Below are positions 4,981 through 6,124 of a stretch of 6,124 nt of DNA, one piece after another (the stretch's first letter is position 1; every line of letters starts with the position of its first letter). The notes beneath the pieces were generated by a model. That model ran no database searches, was not told the origin of the DNA, and was given only the letters and a program-made list of their open reading frames with translations. The stretch covers positions 1 to 6,124 of the forward strand of contig JACVXW010000070.1 in the NCBI GenBank assembly GCA_015661135.1, given 5' to 3'. The stretch comes from Chloroflexota bacterium. GTDB lineage: Bacteria > Chloroflexota > Limnocylindria > Limnocylindrales > CSP1-4. A program made the position numbers and the translations under genes.

Positions 4981-6124
4981 GTGGCCGATGCCGCCGCCGC
5001 GAAGACCAGCCGCGCCAGGCGCTCCCGCGCGGCGGCCGCGGCCGCCGCTACCCCGGCCGCGCCGGCCGGAGTGCCGGCACCGGATCTCACGATCCTCGAG
5101 ACCCGGATCCTCCGGGGCCCCAACTACTGGTCCCGATCGCCGGTCGTCCGGATGCTCGTGGACCTTGGATCCCTCGAGCAGTTTCCGAGCAACACGATCC
5201 CGGGCTTCGCGGACGGCCTCATCGCCTGGATCCCTTCGCTGGAGGATCACGCCTGCTCGCTGAACCGGCGGGGCGGGTTCCTGACGAGGCTGCGCGACGG
5301 GACGTGGGCCGGCCATGTTGCCGAGCACATCGCGCTCGAGCTCCAGAACCTGGCCGGCACGGACGTCCGGCACGGCAAGACGCGCGGTGCCGGGACCGCC
5401 GGCCAGTACAACGTCATCTTCGAGTTCCGCGAGGAATCCGTCGGCACGGAGGCTGGCAAGCTCGCCGTCCGGATCGTGAACCACCTCGTGGATTCGTCGG
5501 CGGACCCGGACCTCGACTACATCGCCGAGCTGGAGCGGCTCATCCGTCTCGCCGAGCGGCAGGCGTTCGGGCCGTCCACCCAGGCGATCCTCGACGAAGC
5601 GGCCTCGCGCGACATCCCGTACATCCGCCTGGACCGCCACTCGCTCGTCCAGCTGGGCCAGGGCGTCCACCAGCAGCGGATCCGGGCGACGATGACCTCG
5701 CGGACCTCGGGCATTGCCGTGGACGTCGCGAGCGACAAGAACCTGACGAACCGCCTCCTCGACTCCGCCGGCCTGCCCGTCCCCAAGGCGGACGTGGTGG
5801 AGGACGTCGAGGCGGCGGTCGCGACGGCCCGGCGGATCGGCTTCCCGTGCGTGATCAAGCCCCTCGACGGCAACCACGGCCGGGGCGTCCACCTCGACCT
5901 CAAGTCCGATGACGACGTCCGCGCTGCGTGGCCCGGCGCCCTCCGGGAGTCACGCGCCGGCGAAGTGGTCGTGGAGTCCTACATCCACGGCAGCGACTAC
6001 CGCTGCCTCGTCATCGGCGGCAAGGTCGCCGCCATCGCCGAGCGCGTCCCGGCCTCCGTCGTCGGCGACGGCACGCACACGGTCCGGCAACTGGTGGACA
6101 AGACCAACAGCGATCCACGGCGCG
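4981..6124 (+). CDS. cphA: Cyanophycin synthetase, N-terminal 381 codons (3' end outside window)
   Basis: This cytoplasmic ATP-dependent enzyme builds cyanophycin by adding Asp to the backbone and Arg to each Asp side chain. Family members are about 870-920 residues; the window ends inside the ATP-grasp domain, so the Mur-ligase-like half that adds Asp is not seen. Visible in order: an Ala/Arg-rich extension (1-35), the N domain starting at ILETRILRGPNYWSRSPVV (38-56), GGFLTRLRDGTWAGHVAEHIAL (98-119) and YNVIFEFREE (143-152), then the ATP-grasp domain. That domain shows YIRLDRHSLVQLGQG (214-228), ATMTSRTSGIAVDVASDKNLT (236-256), the glycine-rich loop VIKPLDGNHGRGV (291-303) and VVESYIHGSDYRCLVIGGKVAAIAERVPA (330-358). 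These match CphA closely. GTG is chosen for its GGAGGG. A GTG at codon 31 (5071) would remove most of the extension. The gene follows cphB in one probable operon. CphA1 versus CphA2 cannot be decided without the C-terminal half. Confidence 0.95.
   Translation, partial: MADAAAAKTSRARRSRAAAAAAATPAAPAGVPAPDLTILETRILRGPNYWSRSPVVRMLVDLGSLEQFPSNTIPGFADGLIAWIPSLEDHACSLNRRGGFLTRLRDGTWAGHVAEHIALELQNLAGTDVRHGKTRGAGTAGQYNVIFEFREESVGTEAGKLAVRIVNHLVDSSADPDLDYIAELERLIRLAERQAFGPSTQAILDEAASRDIPYIRLDRHSLVQLGQGVHQQRIRATMTSRTSGIAVDVASDKNLTNRLLDSAGLPVPKADVVEDVEAAVATARRIGFPCVIKPLDGNHGRGVHLDLKSDDDVRAAWPGALRESRAGEVVVESYIHGSDYRCLVIGGKVAAIAERVPASVVGDGTHTVRQLVDKTNSDPRR

Noticed and set aside
4924..5892. A 322-codon open frame on the minus strand over cphA.
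   Set aside because: It lies antisense to a strongly conserved CphA reading frame. Its translation is rich in Arg, Asp, Gly and Val with no recognisable motif, as expected from the complement of GC-rich codons.
1..6124. Searches by eye for tRNA genes, rRNA, CRISPR repeats, insertion-sequence ends or attachment sites.
   Set aside because: No cloverleaf, regularly spaced repeat, transposase or long terminal inverted repeat was found. Nearly all of the window is accounted for by coding sequence.

Overview
The window is a compact, strongly GC-rich stretch of bacterial chromosome. All seven recognisable genes lie on the + strand, and the gaps between them are short (none over 62 bases). Third codon positions are almost all G or C, and several starts are GTG or TTG. 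Three genes have a TATA-type -10 hexamer only 6-11 bases before an ATG and no Shine-Dalgarno, which suggests leaderless transcripts. A GC-rich Chloroflexota (Limnocylindria-like) or actinobacterial-type genome would fit. This is inference from composition and gene content and is weakly held. Nothing points to a phage, plasmid or insertion sequence.

Layout. Bases 2-1099 are the C-terminal part of a large Lhr-type helicase whose beginning lies outside the window. It is followed by a toxin-antitoxin pair: a Phd/YefM-type antitoxin (1135-1470) and a PIN-domain VapC-type ribonuclease (1467-1892, TTG start overlapping the antitoxin stop). Next come a stand-alone class II glutamine amidotransferase-fold protein with Cys2 as nucleophile (1949-2662) and a 12-helix-type major facilitator transporter (2724-4055, GTG start behind a strong Shine-Dalgarno). 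The window ends with a cyanophycin pair: cyanophycinase cphB (4090-4932) and the first 381 codons of cyanophycin synthetase cphA (4981 to the window end).

How the genes work together. CphA polymerises Asp and Arg into multi-L-arginyl-poly-L-aspartate (a nitrogen and carbon store). CphB cuts the polymer back to beta-Asp-Arg dipeptides. The adjacent pair therefore encodes both making and mobilising the store. The amidotransferase-fold protein and the transporter lie just upstream in the same direction. A functional link to nitrogen metabolism is possible, but only position supports it. The antitoxin and toxin form an independent module.

Expression signals split into two classes. phd, the amidotransferase gene and cphB have a close -10 and no Shine-Dalgarno. 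vapC, the transporter gene and cphA have a Shine-Dalgarno and sit downstream within a likely transcript. This predicts transcription units phd-vapC, amidotransferase-transporter, and cphB-cphA. The main items for a second look are this split, the two possible starts of the antitoxin, an inverted repeat over the transporter stop codon just upstream of the cphB -10, and an Ala/Arg-rich N-terminal extension on CphA.
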